From an uncultured Oceanobacter sp. (lineage in GTDB: Bacteria > Pseudomonadota > Gammaproteobacteria > Pseudomonadales > Oceanobacteraceae): a stretch of 64,000 nucleotides of DNA. The position numbers and the translations under genes are program-made. Location: NCBI GenBank assembly GCA_913061185.1, contig CAJXTI010000005.1, positions 53,248-117,247 on the forward strand. Direction: 5' to 3'. The notes beneath the pieces are model-generated. The model was given only the letters and a program-made list of their open reading frames with translations. It made no database searches and was not told where the DNA came from. Below are positions 8,664 to 18,766 of this stretch, piece after piece; the first letter of the stretch is position 1, and the number at the start of each line of letters is the position of its first letter.

Positions 8664-9380
8664 ATGCACCCAGGTCGCCCGCTGTTTCGCGAACCAGTCA
8701 GTGGCCTCACCCATCTTGCCGGTGCGCTGTTTGCCATTGTTGCGCTGTGCATTCTGAGTGTCCAGGCAACGCTACATGGCAGCATTTGGCATATTGTATC
8801 GTTCAGCGTATTTGGCACCACCATGCTGCTGATGTTTGCCAGCAGTGCGGTCTATCACCTGTCATATGGTTCCGAGCAATGGATTGCCTGGCTCAAACGG
8901 ATTGATCATATCGCCATTTTTTTACTGATCGCCGGTACTTATACGCCGGTTTGCCTGGTTCCTCTCCACGGCACCATTGGCTGGTGGCTGCTTGGCACCG
9001 TATGGTTACTGGCGCTGCTTGGCGTGGCGCTGAAGCTCTTCTGGATCACCGCACCACGCTGGCTGTCTACGCTGGTGTATATCGCCATGGGCTGGCTGAT
9101 CATAGTCGCTGCCCAGCCAGCGATAGAACGTATTCCAACCGATGCGTTGATCTGGCTGGCCTGTGGCGGTGGTTTCTATACCATAGGCGCGGTTATTTAC
9201 GCCTGCAAATGGCCAAACCCCTGGCCTGACACCTTTGGCTTCCACGAAATCTGGCATTTATTTGTGATTGCTGGCGTATTCTGTCATTTTTGGGCCATTG
9301 CCTTTGGCCTCGCGGATTTACCCGTAGCAAACATCGCTCCGGCGATGTCTGCGGCATCCCATCCCGACACCACTGGCTGA
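8664..9380 (+). CDS. trhA: TrhA / hemolysin III (PAQR) family membrane protein
   Basis: 238 residues with seven predicted transmembrane segments. PAQR motifs are present: EPVSGLTHLAGALFAI in the first helix, SSAVYHLS after the second, and HEIWHLFVIAGVFCHFWAI in the last. The Ser/His/His/His set binds zinc in the family. The bacterial protein is linked to membrane lipid homeostasis; the old name hemolysin III is misleading. The start is set by AAGGAG nine bases before ATG. Confidence 0.92.
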   Translation: MHPGRPLFREPVSGLTHLAGALFAIVALCILSVQATLHGSIWHIVSFSVFGTTMLLMFASSAVYHLSYGSEQWIAWLKRIDHIAIFLLIAGTYTPVCLVPLHGTIGWWLLGTVWLLALLGVALKLFWITAPRWLSTLVYIAMGWLIIVAAQPAIERIPTDALIWLACGGGFYTIGAVIYACKWPNPWPDTFGFHEIWHLFVIAGVFCHFWAIAFGLADLPVANIAPAMSAASHPDTTG

Positions 9381-9404
9381 CACTTTTATAACCAACAGAA
9401 CGCC

Positions 9405-9845
9405 ATGACTGACTCCGAAACTGAACTGGAAATTTCCAGCCGCCTCTCCGTCCCGCTGTATCAGATCGAATTACTGGCCATCCGCGCTCAAGGGGCTGGG
9501 GGCCAGAATGTTAACAAGGTATCCAGCGCTATCCACCTGCGCTTTGATATTGGCGCATCGTCCTTGCCGGCCTATATCAAGGAACGCCTTGCCAATACCT
9601 CCGACAGTCGTATCAGCAAAGACGGTATTATTGTGATCAAGGCGCAGCAACACCGCACCCAGGAAAAAAACCGTCAGGATGCGCTGGAGCGTCTGGCCGA
9701 GCTGATCCGCAAGGCAACCGTTGTCTTGCCACCCAGAGTCGCTACCCGACCCACCCGTTCGTCACAGCGTAAACGGGTCGATCAGAAAACCCGGCGCGGG
9801 CAGATCAAAAACCTGCGCGGTAAAGTCGGCAAGGTCGATACCTAG
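9405..9845 (+). CDS. arfB: Peptidyl-tRNA hydrolase ArfB (ribosome rescue)
   Basis: 146 residues. The release-factor catalytic GGQ motif is at 32-34 in RAQGAGGQNVNKVSS. The Lys/Arg-rich C-terminal tail (SSQRKRVDQKTRRGQ) is the part that enters the empty mRNA channel. ArfB hydrolyses peptidyl-tRNA on stalled ribosomes independently of a stop codon. It lies 24 bases after trhA and may share its transcript. Confidence 0.95.
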   Translation: MTDSETELEISSRLSVPLYQIELLAIRAQGAGGQNVNKVSSAIHLRFDIGASSLPAYIKERLANTSDSRISKDGIIVIKAQQHRTQEKNRQDALERLAELIRKATVVLPPRVATRPTRSSQRKRVDQKTRRGQIKNLRGKVGKVDT

Positions 9846-9939
9846 GAGTCTGTCAGTCCAGGGGGCGTTCTGCGGGTTTTGTTGGCCAGTAGGTCAATGG
9901 GCTTGCTTGGTGATGAGACAGTTCGAGTCACAACATGGT

Positions 9940-9959
9940 CACAGGCCCTGAGGCCTGTG
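9940..9959. terminator. Hairpin between convergent arfB and djlA
   Basis: CACAGGCC-CTGA-GGCCTGTG forms a perfect 8-bp stem with a 4-base loop, 15 bases beyond the djlA stop. There is no T-run on either side, so terminator function is uncertain. Confidence 0.35.
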
Positions 9960-9973
9960 CCACACAACACTCG

Positions 9974-10768
9974 TCAGAGTGATCGCGCCTTGCGGATCAT
10001 GGCGTAGGAGGTCTGGATTTGCTGGGTTTTTTCTTTCGCCAAGCGCAGCATTTCTTCTGGCATACCACTGGCAGAGAGCTTGTCGGGGTGATTCTGGCTC
10101 ATTAACCGTCGATAGGTTTTTTTCAGCGTTTCGTCATCAACATCAGACCGCACGCCCAGTGTTTTATAAGCCTGCTCCAATTGCTGGCTTTGGCTGACAC
10201 CGCCGTTACGCGCCTGAAACATGGCTGCTTCGATCCGTTCTTTGACCCGATCGATCTGCGTCTGGCTAATACCCAGTACGTTACTGAGATGCTCAATCAT
10301 GGCCCACTCTGCGGGTGACAACTCGCCATCGGCGTAACCGATGGTCATCACCACTTCCAGAAACATCTGTGCCATCGGCAAGCTCAGTCGCGGCCGCAGC
10401 TGTTCCAGCTCGCTATCGAATGAAAACTCCGTGTCTTTACCTTCCTGAAACCAGGCAATCGCTTGCTGCCTGGCAGCGTCCTTGAGCTGCATCCGGTCCA
10501 TAATAAAATTGGCAGCGGCAATTTCTTCCTCACTGACGCGGCTATCAGCCTTGGCAATCCGCCCCATGCAACGACACAGGGATGACACATACAGCTGGCG
10601 AACATCACCAGCACCGCCGGGGCGAGCCAGTGTCATTAACTGGCCACCCCAGGCATTTTCCAGGTTCTGGTCGAACATATGGCCTACAAATGCGCCTATC
10701 ATCATGCCAAACGGGCCGCCGGTCATAAAACCGAGCATGCTGCCCATGGCTTTTCCCATCCATAGCAT
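9974..10768 (-). CDS. djlA: Co-chaperone DjlA (TerB plus J domain)
   Basis: 264 residues. The order is a Gly/Met-rich N-terminal membrane segment (about 5-33), a TerB-like helical domain (about 55-165) and a C-terminal J domain with HPD at 227-229 (SQNHPDKLSA). DjlA is a DnaK partner anchored in the inner membrane by its N-terminus. The start was chosen because its ATG overlaps the murU stop as ATGA. An earlier in-frame start would lie inside murU. It is the last gene of amgK-murU-djlA. Confidence 0.92.
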   Translation of the reverse strand: MLWMGKAMGSMLGFMTGGPFGMMIGAFVGHMFDQNLENAWGGQLMTLARPGGAGDVRQLYVSSLCRCMGRIAKADSRVSEEEIAAANFIMDRMQLKDAARQQAIAWFQEGKDTEFSFDSELEQLRPRLSLPMAQMFLEVVMTIGYADGELSPAEWAMIEHLSNVLGISQTQIDRVKERIEAAMFQARNGGVSQSQQLEQAYKTLGVRSDVDDETLKKTYRRLMSQNHPDKLSASGMPEEMLRLAKEKTQQIQTSYAMIRKARSL

Positions 10769-11460
10769 CAGAACGTCTCTCTGGTGAGTTGCTGTTCCAG
10801 TTCTGCCAGACGCTGTGGAGTACCCACATCTGTCCAGCAACCATTAAGCAAGCAGCCTTTTACCTGCTTGCGTGCCATTGCCTGACGTAATATCGGTGCC
10901 AATGCCTGCTTCCCCATAGATATTCCGGCCAACAAGTCGGGGTGAATCAGACTGATACCGGTAAACGTCAAACCCTGGTCGCCAGCCTCTGCCGCAACCT
11001 CGGTACCGTCAAGGGAAAAATCGCCCGCCGGGTTATGAAGCGGGTTATCCGTCAGCCACAGCCAGGCCAGAGTGCCGTCGTCGAGTACCCCGGAGGATAA
11101 GGTTCTGACCGCTTCCTGATAGTCCCAGTCAGTCCAGACATCGCCGTTAACCAATAAAAACGGCTGATCTCCCAGCAACGGCAGCGCCTGTCGTACGCCG
11201 CCAGCGGTTTCCAGGGCAATCGCTTCAGCGGAATAGCGAATGGTTGCACCCCATTGCTGGCCATCCTGTAGCTGGGTTTCAAGCATATCTCCTAGCCAGG
11301 CGTGGTTAATCACCAGTTCGGTGATACCTGCCGCGACCAGTTTTTCAATATGATGAACAATCAGCGGTTTGCCCGCCAGTGGTAACAACGGTTTGGGGCA
11401 ATGATCGGTCAATGGCGCCATACGCTGGCCTCGACCAGCAGCCAGGATCATTGCTTTCAT
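10768..11460 (-). CDS. murU: N-acetylmuramate-1-phosphate uridylyltransferase MurU
   Basis: 230 residues. The nucleotidyltransferase signature AMILAAGRGQRMAPLT and PKPLLPLAGKP are at the N-terminus, with VNGDVWTDWD as the metal-binding Asp region. MurU makes UDP-MurNAc from MurNAc-1-P, bypassing the fosfomycin-sensitive MurA step. The gene overlaps amgK upstream and djlA downstream, each by ATGA, so the three are translationally coupled. Confidence 0.92.
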   Translation of the reverse strand: MKAMILAAGRGQRMAPLTDHCPKPLLPLAGKPLIVHHIEKLVAAGITELVINHAWLGDMLETQLQDGQQWGATIRYSAEAIALETAGGVRQALPLLGDQPFLLVNGDVWTDWDYQEAVRTLSSGVLDDGTLAWLWLTDNPLHNPAGDFSLDGTEVAAEAGDQGLTFTGISLIHPDLLAGISMGKQALAPILRQAMARKQVKGCLLNGCWTDVGTPQRLAELEQQLTRETF

Positions 11461-12476
11461 CGGGATAACTGCACCAGTGCGGGCATCAGCCGCTGGTTGA
11501 GCCAGAGACTGAAGTCACTCAGTTCGTCGTAACGTCTGGCAATATCCACCAGGTACTGGCAGGTATTGGGAATATCGGCCAGATAGGTCGGTTTATGGTC
11601 GCGCAAATTGAGGCGGGCAAAAATACCGGCGGCCTTGAGGTGTCGCTGCAGACCCATCCAGTCAACGTCCCGCACGCAGTGTTCCCAATCACCGAGATAA
11701 TAACCAAACGGTCGGGCCAACTCCCAATAATAGGCCACCAGTTCATCCACCAGCGCCTGCGGCCAGCGCACGTAGCAATCTCGAACCAGCGACACCAGAT
11801 CGTAAGTGGAAGGGCCAGCCAGGGCATCCTGAAAATCAATAATGCCCAACCCGCCATCCGGTTTCAGCATCAGGTTGCGGGAGTGATAATCCCGGTGCAC
11901 CGTTACTATTGGTTGCGCTAATGCCTGGCGAGCAAGCAGATCAAACACCCGATCCAGCATGCAGTGTTCGGCGGCTGTCAGTGCCAGTTGCAGCTGTTGG
12001 CCGCACAACCAGTCACGAAACAGCTCCATTTCTCGTTGCAGACACGCTTCATCATAAGCAGGCAGCTGACGGCAGCTGACACCCTGTAGCTGCACCAGTT
12101 GCTCAATCGCCTGCCGATACAGCGCCAGTATTTGCTTGTCGGTTGCAGCCGGATCGTGCAAAGCCGCCCATAGCAGATGGTCACCAAAGTCTTCGAGTAA
12201 CATAAAACCCTGGTCGATATCTGCGGCCAGTACTTGGGGAACCGCCACCTGCTGGTGACGCCATTGCTCGGCAATACGAATAAAACGCGGGTTATCTTCC
12301 TTGTCTGGCGGGGCGTCGACAAGAATCCAGCTCTTGCCCAGGCCTCTCAGGCGGAAGTAACGGCGGAAACTGGCATCACCAGACACCGTTTCCAGGCTAG
12401 TATTAACATCCAGGTTCGCCTCGCGGCGAATGGTACTGGACGCCCAGTCAACCAGGTGATCAAGGCGCGGATCCAT
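11457..12476 (-). CDS. amgK: N-acetylmuramate/N-acetylglucosamine kinase AmgK
   Basis: 339 residues of the aminoglycoside phosphotransferase fold. The catalytic loop is VTVHRDYHSRNLML, and GIIDFQDALAGP carries the metal-binding Asp. AmgK phosphorylates MurNAc and GlcNAc at the anomeric position to feed MurU. It is divergent from lptD across 108 bases, the arrangement also found in Pseudomonas. Confidence 0.92.
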   Translation of the reverse strand: MDPRLDHLVDWASSTIRREANLDVNTSLETVSGDASFRRYFRLRGLGKSWILVDAPPDKEDNPRFIRIAEQWRHQQVAVPQVLAADIDQGFMLLEDFGDHLLWAALHDPAATDKQILALYRQAIEQLVQLQGVSCRQLPAYDEACLQREMELFRDWLCGQQLQLALTAAEHCMLDRVFDLLARQALAQPIVTVHRDYHSRNLMLKPDGGLGIIDFQDALAGPSTYDLVSLVRDCYVRWPQALVDELVAYYWELARPFGYYLGDWEHCVRDVDWMGLQRHLKAAGIFARLNLRDHKPTYLADIPNTCQYLVDIARRYDELSDFSLWLNQRLMPALVQLSR

Positions 12477-12584
12477 GCTGGCCTCACATTTGTTATCGAT
12501 CTAAAATTGCGCGCGTTGAGCGCCCCCCGTATCATCTGCGCGCTAAGATAGCACACTTCACAGTACAGGCACCCACGCTCAGCC

Positions 12585-15065
12585 ATGGCGGATCACAGAC
12601 ATTCAGATGCAATCCATACACAGCCGATGCCCATTCGCATGCCGCTGACGCCATCGCGCCTGCCTGCTCGTTACGCCTGCAGGCTGCTACTGATCGCCTT
12701 CTGCACGGCGAGCACCAGCGCCCTGGCTCAGGCTGAAACACCGCTGCTGAATTGGTATCCACGGGCGCTACTGAGTGATGCTGAGCTTGCCGGGCTGCCG
12801 TCATTCTGCTCCGGTCGCTACCTGCCCAACCAGCTGCAACCGCTCTCTGATGGCCGTCTCGAAGCCGAATCCGAACAGGCGTTTGTAGATCGTAATGGCA
12901 ACGCCGAGTTCACCGGTTCCGTCAGCATGCGACGAGAAGACTACGTATTAAAAAGCGATTCTGCGCGCTGGGATGCCAGCCTGCGTCAGGCAGAGTTTGA
13001 TAGCGACGTCAGTTTTTTTAATGACGAAGTGACCGTCCACAGTGACCATGCTCGCTTTCAAGAACAGCAGAGCGCCGCCAACAGTCGTAGTGAACTGGTA
13101 CTGGAAAGTGCCCGCTATGCGCTACCCGCACGCCATATGCGCGGTACTGCAACCAGTATGACAACCCGTTCGGAAGGCACCATCGAACTGAATGAAGCCA
13201 CCGTCACCTGGTGTGAACCGGGCCAGGACGATTGGCGTATCGCAGCCAGCCATATTTATCTCGATCAACAGCAGGGCATTGGCAGTGCCTGGAACACCCG
13301 TCTGGAAGTGATGGATGTCCCTGTTTTCTACATCCCCTATTATCGTTTCCCGATTGATGATCGTCGTACCACGGGTTTCCTCGATCCCAGCTTCTCGCTG
13401 GGCGGTAACGCCGGTCTGGAAGAACTGAAGTTGCCGTTCTACCTGAATCTGGCCAGCAATCTGGACGCGACTATCGCGCCGCACTACTTCAACCAGCGCG
13501 GCTGGTTGTGGGAAAGCCAGTTGCGCCACAAAACCCGTTGGCTTGGCGACGGTGAGCTGAACTATGCCTACCTTAATCAGGACGCCACCGACGAGCGTGA
13601 ACGCTGGCTGATCAACTACCAGCAGTCCGGCACTCTGGGGCCGCACTGGCAACATCGCTGGGTCTACAACCACGTCAGCGACAACGACTATCTCGCCGAT
13701 CTGAACTCATCCACCGCGATCGACCGTACTACCCACTTACCGCGTTTGGGCCAGCTGCGTTACCAGAACGATGCCTGGCGGTTTGAGTTGCTGGCCGAGG
13801 GTTTTCAGACCATCGACGATACCATTGACCTGGCTGACCGGCCTTACAAACGCTTGCCTCAGGCCACCCTCGACTATCAGCAACGATACGATCGCTGGCG
13901 GGTAAGCAGCCGTTTGCAAGGCAGTCGTTTCGAACGGGAAGACAGCGCTACCATCAACGGCAGTGAGCAGACTCTGACCGGCTTTGCTTCTCTCGATGGC
14001 CGTCGGCTGGTCAGCGACAACGCCATCGCCTGGCGTTTCGAACAGCCGTACAGTTATATCCAGCCGGAAGCCAGTTACCGCTATCGCTATTATCGTCTGA
14101 GCAGTCCAGACAGCTTCGATTACAACACCGTGGTCAATTACGGTGTCCCCCGTTACAGTCTCGATTCAGGGCTGTTTTTTGAACGACCGTTACACTGGTT
14201 TGATACTATCCAGACCCAAACGCTGGAACCGCGCCTGTTCTGGGTCAAAAGCCCTTACCAGTCGGGCCAGGATACAATTCCCGCCTTTGATACCAAGGTT
14301 ACCAGTGTCAGCTACGACAGCCTGTTTCAGGGTGATCGTTTTATCGGCGCTGATCGTCTCGCCGACCTCGAACAGGTCAGCCTCGGTATCACCAGCCGGA
14401 TTATCGATCAGCGCGGGGGTGAATGGCTGCGTTTTAGCCTTGGCCGGGTTTATTTCGGCGATCGGCGCCAGGTTCAACTCGACAGCGACGAAGTCAATGA
14501 CAGCCACGCCACCTCCAGTACACTGGCCGAAGTGGAATGGCGTCCGGGCAGACACTGGCGTTTGAACCAGACACTGGAGTGGGATGTGTATGGCGACTAT
14601 GCGCGCCAGCGCCGTCTGGGAGTCGGCTATGCGCCGCTCAGCAACCGCATGCTGAACCTTTCTGTTAACAAGGTTCAAAGCGAGAATTCCGATAGTGGTA
14701 CGATCGAGACTGACCTGTATCAGGCCGATATCAACGCCTTCTGGGCGCTCAGTGATCGCTGGGCCCTGACCGGACGCGTACTCAAGGATATGAAGAACTA
14801 CCCGGAAGGCGAGCGTCGCCCCACCAGCTCCGTACTGGAATCGCTGGCCGGATTTGAATACCAGAATTGTTGCTGGCGCTTGCAAGTGCTGTACAAGGAG
14901 TCTTCTCCGACAGCCGATGACAGCGCCAGCTACAGCACCGAAAAGAGCCAGAGCCTGATGTTCAGTATTCAGCTCAAAGGTCTCAGCACGCTGGGTGGCG
15001 GCACCGACGCCACCGTTCGCAACAGCATCAAAGGTTACTCCAGACGGCAATACCATGACTATTAA
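12585..15065 (+). CDS. lptD: LPS-assembly outer-membrane protein LptD
   Basis: 826 residues. The signal peptide probably ends near ALAQA (about residue 50). An OstA-type jellyroll domain follows, then a 26-strand barrel. The conserved Cys pattern is present: one Cys near 75 (SFCSGRYL), one near 208 (TWCEPGQ) and a C-terminal NCCWRL pair, as needed for the inter-domain disulfides. LptD with LptE inserts LPS into the outer leaflet. The signal peptide suits a start at residue 19 as well (MPLTPSRLP). It is the first gene of lptD-surA-pdxA-rsmA-apaG. Confidence 0.96.
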   Translation: MADHRHSDAIHTQPMPIRMPLTPSRLPARYACRLLLIAFCTASTSALAQAETPLLNWYPRALLSDAELAGLPSFCSGRYLPNQLQPLSDGRLEAESEQAFVDRNGNAEFTGSVSMRREDYVLKSDSARWDASLRQAEFDSDVSFFNDEVTVHSDHARFQEQQSAANSRSELVLESARYALPARHMRGTATSMTTRSEGTIELNEATVTWCEPGQDDWRIAASHIYLDQQQGIGSAWNTRLEVMDVPVFYIPYYRFPIDDRRTTGFLDPSFSLGGNAGLEELKLPFYLNLASNLDATIAPHYFNQRGWLWESQLRHKTRWLGDGELNYAYLNQDATDERERWLINYQQSGTLGPHWQHRWVYNHVSDNDYLADLNSSTAIDRTTHLPRLGQLRYQNDAWRFELLAEGFQTIDDTIDLADRPYKRLPQATLDYQQRYDRWRVSSRLQGSRFEREDSATINGSEQTLTGFASLDGRRLVSDNAIAWRFEQPYSYIQPEASYRYRYYRLSSPDSFDYNTVVNYGVPRYSLDSGLFFERPLHWFDTIQTQTLEPRLFWVKSPYQSGQDTIPAFDTKVTSVSYDSLFQGDRFIGADRLADLEQVSLGITSRIIDQRGGEWLRFSLGRVYFGDRRQVQLDSDEVNDSHATSSTLAEVEWRPGRHWRLNQTLEWDVYGDYARQRRLGVGYAPLSNRMLNLSVNKVQSENSDSGTIETDLYQADINAFWALSDRWALTGRVLKDMKNYPEGERRPTSSVLESLAGFEYQNCCWRLQVLYKESSPTADDSASYSTEKSQSLMFSIQLKGLSTLGGGTDATVRNSIKGYSRRQYHDY

Positions 15066-16335
15066 CAAGCTGATTTTCCTGTTTTTCCTCACCCTCAGCA
15101 GCACGCTGAGCCACGCCGAGCCGGTACTGATTGACCAAGTCGTTGCAATCGTTGATGACGACGCGATCATGGCCTCACAGTTGCAGCAGCGGGTGCAGAA
15201 TGTCCGCAGCCAGAACCGTGGAGCCAACCTGCCTGATGACTCGGTACTGAAAAAACAGGTACTGGATCGTCTGATTGAGGAAAGTATTCAACTGCAGCTG
15301 GCCAAGCGCATTGGTATTCGTATCAGCGATGCCCAGCTGAACGACTCCCTGCAACGTATTGCCGCCCAGAACAAGATGAATCTGGAGCAGTTCCGCGCTG
15401 CGATGGAAGCCGAAGGCATTCCCTTTGCTACTGCCAGGGAACAGATTGAAACCGAGATGATCACCAGCCGGCTGCAGCGTATCCGGGTCGGAGAAACCAT
15501 TCAGATCACCGATCAGGATGTCGATTATTTTCTCGCCTCCGAAATCGGCAAAATGGCCTCTGCCGCCGAATACCGCCTTGGACATATTCTGGTGTCTGTT
15601 CCTGCCGATGCCAGCGCCAGCGACTTGCAAAAAGCCGAATTGAAGGCCCGCGCCCTGGTTGCCCGTATTCGCGCTGGTGCCAACTTCACTGACGTTGCCA
15701 TTGGCGAATCAGATGGTCGTAACGCGCTCAAGGGCGGCGACCTGGGCTGGCGCAAAGAAGGTCAGCTACCGGGGATTTTTGCTGCGGTTGTACCGACACT
15801 GGCAGCCGGTGAAGTCTCTGACCCTATCCGCAGTTCCAGTGGCTACCACCTGGTTGCCGTGCTGGAAAAGCGTGGCGGCAACAGCCAATTAATCACCCAG
15901 TACCAGGTGCGCCATATTCTTGTCAGTCCGAATGAATTACGCAGCAAAGACGAAAGTGAAACACTGATCAATCAACTGTATCAACGGCTGTTACAAGGAG
16001 CAGACTTCGCCGTACTGGCGAAAGAATTCAGCGACGACCCTGGCAGTGGCTCCGCCGGTGGCGACCTTGGCTGGGTCAGTCCCGGTGCCATGGTGCCAGA
16101 GTTTGATGCCACCATGCAGCAGGCACAAATCGGCAATATCAGTGCACCATTTGAAACCCAGTTCGGTTGGCACATATTGCAGGTGCAAGCCCAACGCCAA
16201 AGTGATATCGGTAAGGAAATGCAACGCAACCAGATCCGTCAATTGCTGTACTCGCGTCGCTTTGAAGAAGAGCTGCCGTTGTGGCTGCGCAAAATCCGCA
16301 CCGAAGCCTATGTTGACATCAAGGAGCCTGCATGA
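15055..16335 (+). CDS. surA: Periplasmic chaperone / peptidyl-prolyl isomerase SurA
   Basis: 426 residues. The signal peptide ends near SHAEP. An N-terminal chaperone domain follows (about 25-170), then two parvulin domains with the repeated motif GGDLGW (about 180-275 and 290-390). SurA escorts outer-membrane proteins, LptD among them, to the Bam complex. The start at MTINKL overlaps the lptD 3' end by 11 bases. An earlier in-frame start exists inside lptD but would precede the signal peptide. The pdxA start overlaps its stop. Confidence 0.96.
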   Translation: MTINKLIFLFFLTLSSTLSHAEPVLIDQVVAIVDDDAIMASQLQQRVQNVRSQNRGANLPDDSVLKKQVLDRLIEESIQLQLAKRIGIRISDAQLNDSLQRIAAQNKMNLEQFRAAMEAEGIPFATAREQIETEMITSRLQRIRVGETIQITDQDVDYFLASEIGKMASAAEYRLGHILVSVPADASASDLQKAELKARALVARIRAGANFTDVAIGESDGRNALKGGDLGWRKEGQLPGIFAAVVPTLAAGEVSDPIRSSSGYHLVAVLEKRGGNSQLITQYQVRHILVSPNELRSKDESETLINQLYQRLLQGADFAVLAKEFSDDPGSGSAGGDLGWVSPGAMVPEFDATMQQAQIGNISAPFETQFGWHILQVQAQRQSDIGKEMQRNQIRQLLYSRRFEEELPLWLRKIRTEAYVDIKEPA

Positions 16336-17336
16336 CCCTGCGTCTGGCAATAACAGCCGGAGAACCCGGCGGTATTGGCCCCGACCTTTGTATTCAGCTG
16401 GCTCAGCAGGGAAGTGAACACCAACTGGTGGTGATCGCAGACCCACAGCTGCTGGCTGAACGGGCCAGACAACTCCGCTTGCCGCTGACCCTGGTGGATT
16501 TTAACCCGGCCAGCGCCACAGTTCCGACCTCAACGGGTACGCTGTATGTTCAGCCGGTCGCCTTGCAACAACCCGCCATTGCCGGTGAACTCAACCCGGC
16601 CAATGCCCGTTATGTACTGGATACCCTGACCATCGCAGCTCAGGGATGCAACGAGGGTCACTGGGATGCGATTGTCACCGCCCCGGTGCACAAAGGTGTG
16701 ATCAATGATGCCGGTATGCCATTCAGTGGCCATACCGAATACTTCCGTGATTTTGCCGGTGTGGAAGAAGTTGTGATGATGTTGGCCACCACCGATCTGC
16801 GGGTGGCTCTGGTCACCACCCACTTGCCGCTACGGGACGTCGCCGATGCTATCACCCCCGAGCGCCTGAGCCGGGTTATCCGTATTCTGGATCATGACCT
16901 GAAAATGTTTTTTGGCTGCCCGCAGCCACGTATTCTGGTGGCTGGCCTCAATCCTCACGCCGGAGAAAATGGCCATCTGGGCCACGAGGAACAGGACATT
17001 ATCGAACCCACGCTGGCACAGCTGCGCCAGGAAGGCATCCATCTGATCGGGCCACTGCCCGCCGATACCCTGTATACACCGAAACATCTTGCTGGCGCTG
17101 ACGCCACTCTCGCCATGTATCACGATCAAGGCCTGCCAGTGCTGAAATTTCATGGTTTCGGGCGCGCCGCCAACATCACACTGGGGCTGCCCTTTATTCG
17201 TACTTCTGTCGACCATGGTACCGCCCTCGACCTTGCCGCCACCGGCAAGGCCGACAGTGGTAGCCTGCACACGGCCATTGCCGTCGCAGCACACATGGCC
17301 GACAGCCGCCACACCGCCGGAGTCAAAACCGCATGA
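16332..17336 (+). CDS. pdxA: 4-hydroxythreonine-4-phosphate dehydrogenase PdxA
   Basis: 334 residues. The family signature [19 protein letters not shown] and GHTEYFRDF carry the substrate- and metal-binding His. [11 protein letters not shown] is the second conserved block. The enzyme oxidises 4-phosphohydroxy-L-threonine in vitamin B6 synthesis. It overlaps surA and rsmA by ATGA at both ends. Confidence 0.96.
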   Translation: MTLRLAITAGEPGGIGPDLCIQLAQQGSEHQLVVIADPQLLAERARQLRLPLTLVDFNPASATVPTSTGTLYVQPVALQQPAIAGELNPANARYVLDTLTIAAQGCNEGHWDAIVTAPVHKGVINDAGMPFSGHTEYFRDFAGVEEVVMMLATTDLRVALVTTHLPLRDVADAITPERLSRVIRILDHDLKMFFGCPQPRILVAGLNPHAGENGHLGHEEQDIIEPTLAQLRQEGIHLIGPLPADTLYTPKHLAGADATLAMYHDQGLPVLKFHGFGRAANITLGLPFIRTSVDHGTALDLAATGKADSGSLHTAIAVAAHMADSRHTAGVKTA

Positions 17337-18175
17337 GTCGCCACCCCAAACCCAATCTGCACGGCCACAAGGCCCGCAAGCGCTTTGGGCAGAACTTTCT
17401 CCATGACCCCTATGTGATCAGCAACATCATCAACGCCATTTACCCCAAGGATGATGATTGTCTGGTAGAAATTGGCCCAGGCATGGGCGCCATTACCGAG
17501 CCGCTGCTGGAAGCCACTGGCAAATTGAATGTGATTGAGCTGGATCGTGACCTGATTCCCATCTTGCGCACCAAGTTCTTTAATTATCCCGGCCTGCAAA
17601 TTCACGAAGGGGATGCCCTCAAGTTCGATTTCAGCCAGCTGGCTGAACCCGGCAAACGTCTGCGTATTATTGGCAATTTGCCCTACAATATTTCCACGCC
17701 ACTGATTTTTCATTTGCTGAGCCACCATGCACTGGTGCAAGACATGCATTTCATGTTGCAAAAAGAAGTGGTCGAACGTCTGGCAGCGGTACCGGGTAAC
17801 TCCGACTATGGCCGCCTGAGCATCATGACGCAGTATTATTGCAAGGTAGAGTTGCTATTTATTGTCGGGCCAGGATCGTTTAATCCGCCGCCCAAAGTAG
17901 AGTCTGCCATTGTCAGAATGACGCCTTACGAAACGCTGCCAATCGTCGCTAAAGATACAAAAATGCTACAAACCGTCGTACGTGAAGCCTTCAGTATGCG
18001 TCGTAAAACTATACGAAACACTTTAAAAAAGCTCATCAGCGCCGAACAACTGGAAGCATTGGGCATTGATACACAGCTGCGCCCGGAAGTACTGACACTG
18101 GAAGACTATGTCCGTATTGCCGATGCCGTATTACAGCTGTCTGAGCAAGCGGAGAAAGAAAATGGGACTGAGTGA
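17333..18175 (+). CDS. rsmA: 16S rRNA dimethyladenosine methyltransferase RsmA (KsgA)
   Basis: 280 residues. [11 protein letters not shown] is the N-terminal signature, [14 protein letters not shown] binds SAM and NLPYNIST is catalytic motif IV. It dimethylates A1518 and A1519 of 16S rRNA late in 30S assembly. Its 3' end overlaps apaG by 14 bases. Confidence 0.96.
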   Translation: MSRHPKPNLHGHKARKRFGQNFLHDPYVISNIINAIYPKDDDCLVEIGPGMGAITEPLLEATGKLNVIELDRDLIPILRTKFFNYPGLQIHEGDALKFDFSQLAEPGKRLRIIGNLPYNISTPLIFHLLSHHALVQDMHFMLQKEVVERLAAVPGNSDYGRLSIMTQYYCKVELLFIVGPGSFNPPPKVESAIVRMTPYETLPIVAKDTKMLQTVVREAFSMRRKTIRNTLKKLISAEQLEALGIDTQLRPEVLTLEDYVRIADAVLQLSEQAEKENGTE

Positions 18176-18539
18176 AAGCATCCGGGTGACCGTGCTGCCA
18201 GAGTATCTGGAAGAACAATCTGACCCGGAAGATGAACGTTTTGTATTTTCCTACCAGGTTTGCATCAGCAACCAGGGGGATCAGGGTGCCACGTTAAAAA
18301 CCCGCCATTGGTTTATTACCAATGGCAATGGCGATATACAGGAAGTTAAAGGCGAAGGCGTAGTCGGAGAACAACCCAACATTGCCCCGCAACAGCAGTT
18401 CGATTACACCTCTGGGGCCGTACTGAGCACCCCGGTTGGCAGTATGCGTGGCTACTATGTGATGGAAGCGGATGATGGCACCCTGTTTCACGCTACGATT
18501 CCAGTATTCACACTGGCAACCACTTACGCCTTGAATTAG
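18162..18539 (+). CDS. apaG: ApaG (CO2+/MG2+ efflux protein name in databases; function unclear)
   Basis: 125 residues forming the ApaG fibronectin-type-III-like domain. Signatures are [36 protein letters not shown] and GSMRGYY. The start was chosen at MGLSES, preceded by GGAGAAAGAA. It is encoded between rsmA and apaH, as in E. coli and Pseudomonas. The biochemical function is not established. Confidence 0.93.
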   Translation: MGLSESIRVTVLPEYLEEQSDPEDERFVFSYQVCISNQGDQGATLKTRHWFITNGNGDIQEVKGEGVVGEQPNIAPQQQFDYTSGAVLSTPVGSMRGYYVMEADDGTLFHATIPVFTLATTYALN

Positions 18540-18590
18540 TCAGCCGTTGCCTTAATGACATTTCCAAGACTGTCGTGATACACAACGCGA

Positions 18591-18622
18591 TAGTCAGTAC
18601 AAGGTATAGTCAGAACAAGGTA
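18591..18622. repeat. Two tandem 16-bp repeats
   Basis: TAGTCAGTACAAGGTA is followed directly by TAGTCAGAACAAGGTA, with one mismatch. It lies in the apaG-apaH gap. Confidence 0.7.
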
Positions 18623-18670
18623 AACATGATCCGAAAAGCGGAGCTTATAAATGGTCTATGCGCCTTTTAA

Positions 18671-18715
18671 TGTCATTTACAACACTGCGATTTACAATAC
18701 TGTCATTTATAACGC
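18671..18715. repeat. Three imperfect tandem 15-bp repeats
   Basis: TGTCATTTACAACAC, TGCGATTTACAATAC and TGTCATTTATAACGC run head to tail upstream of apaH. They could be a slippage expansion or clustered binding sites. An in-frame reading from an ATG at 18658 gives a short peptide without a ribosome site, so I do not call it a gene. Confidence 0.65.
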
Positions 18716-18727
18716 AGCTGTCACAAC

Positions 18728-18752
18728 GCGGGCAGCTTTCCAAGCTGCCCGC
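18728..18752 (+). promoter_or_regulatory. 11-bp-stem hairpin in the apaH leader
   Basis: GCGGGCAGCTT-TCC-AAGCTGCCCGC is a perfect stem 14 bases before the apaH GTG start, with no T-run after it. It could end apaG transcripts with Rho, or sit in the apaH leader next to the AGGAAA ribosome site and affect translation. Confidence 0.5.
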
Positions 18753-18766
18753 CAGGAAACCGGATC

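Noticed and set aside
14190..15227. 345-codon minus-strand reading opposite lptD/surA
   Set aside because: Antisense to two well-supported genes; no motif or ribosome site.
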